This document shows, one piece after another, positions 63,833 through 64,000 of a stretch of DNA of 64,000 nucleotides. Made by a program: the position numbers and the translations under genes. The DNA is taken from NCBI GenBank assembly GCA_015063125.1, contig SUTB01000001.1:558001-622000 (forward strand), in the 5' to 3' direction. The notes below the pieces were generated by a model. That model ran no database searches, was not told the DNA's origin, and saw only the letters and a program-made list of their open reading frames with translations. How positions within the stretch are numbered: position 1 is the stretch's first letter; the number at the start of each line of letters is the position of its first letter. The stretch comes from Thermoplasmata archaeon. Its GTDB lineage: Archaea > Thermoplasmatota > Thermoplasmata > Methanomassiliicoccales > Methanomethylophilaceae.

Positions 63833-64000
63833 ATGCCGGACATCGATTCCGAGATCTTCAAAGCCATGTCGGATGCCAATAGGCTGAGGATACTGACCAT
63901 GCTCTCCTCGGGGGAGATCTGCGCCTGCCGGATACTGGAAGCTCTGGACATCACGCAGCCCACGCTTTCCCATCACATGAAGATTTTGTGCGGATGCGGC
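63833..64000 (+). CDS. ArsR-family regulator, 3' truncated by the window edge
   Basis: The first 56 residues of an ArsR/SmtB protein: IFKAMSDANRLRILTML (helix 1-2 signature), CACRILEAL and ITQPTLSHHMKILCGCG (recognition helix). The cysteines at ICAC (ExCxC-like) and CGCG suggest thiol sensing of metal or arsenic, though CGCG may not be sensory. TCTATATTC lies about 25 bases upstream, so the message is leaderless. Runs off the right edge. Confidence 0.8.
   Translation, partial: MPDIDSEIFKAMSDANRLRILTMLSSGEICACRILEALDITQPTLSHHMKILCGCG

Overview
The window is archaeal, almost certainly a methanogen of the order Methanomassiliicoccales (Thermoplasmatota). Direct signs are an archaeal 7S SRP RNA, a group II thermosome, the clamp-loader large subunit RfcL, the wyosine enzyme Taw1, an Nre repair protein, methanogenesis marker protein 2 and the archaeal pterin enzyme MptE. 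Many genes are leaderless, with a TATA box about 25 bases before the start codon. Stop codons are TGA or TAA throughout. The four TAG triplets that appear to end an ORF are each followed in the same frame by further coding sequence. That is the pattern expected when TAG is read as pyrrolysine, as in Methanomassiliicoccales and Methanosarcinales. No pyl or methylamine methyltransferase gene lies in the window, so the amber reading is an inference from sequence.

Layout. 1-12.2 kb: housekeeping genes (membrane protein end, MptE, M50 protease, CorA, marker 2, SRP RNA, a sodium:solute symporter with a 44-residue partner, zinc-ribbon protein, RfcL, Taw1, DUF1294, flavodoxin, MntP, ferredoxin-nitroreductase). 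12.3-18.2 kb: an exported acidic protein with an internal TAG, a DUF4956 / VTC-domain / carbohydrate-binding cluster, an HprK-like P-loop protein and a DnaQ-like exonuclease. 18.2-29 kb: a P-type ATPase, an AddAB-like helicase-nuclease pair whose AddA has an internal TAG, a catalytically degenerate DnaQ paralogue, a zinc-ribbon protein and thioesterase, and a HEPN-motif gene with an internal TAG. 29-34.7 kb: a 1789-residue surface protein behind a leader that can fold. 34.7-39.1 kb: two winged-helix regulators, exonuclease VII (XseAB) and a PARIS-like AriA/AriB defence pair. 39.1-47.5 kb: repeat protein, TrkAH potassium uptake, HisD, Nre and thermosome. 47.6-55.5 kb: MarR regulator, two tandem serine recombinases, a mosaic 1418-residue surface protein and an MscS channel. 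55.6-58.5 kb: a 31-residue membrane peptide, an SDR enzyme, about 800 bases of AT-rich DNA with spaced dyads, and a two-gene unknown operon with an internal TAG. 58.5-64 kb: HAD phosphatase, a four-gene operon (Sel1 protein, coiled coil, phosphoribosyltransferase, trypsin-like protease), a second Sel1 protein, integrase and secreted-protein remnants, and the start of an ArsR regulator.

Themes. The window is rich in DNA-processing and defence-type genes of bacterial character (AddAB, ExoVII, PARIS-like pair, HEPN gene, serine and tyrosine recombinases) and in large surface proteins, as in a gut- or rumen-associated archaeon. Three of the four genes with internal TAG are in this accessory fraction. 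The most notable observations are the internal amber codons, the PARIS-like pair in a methanogen, and the recombinase pair beside a surface-protein gene whose coding sequence extends upstream of any usable start codon.
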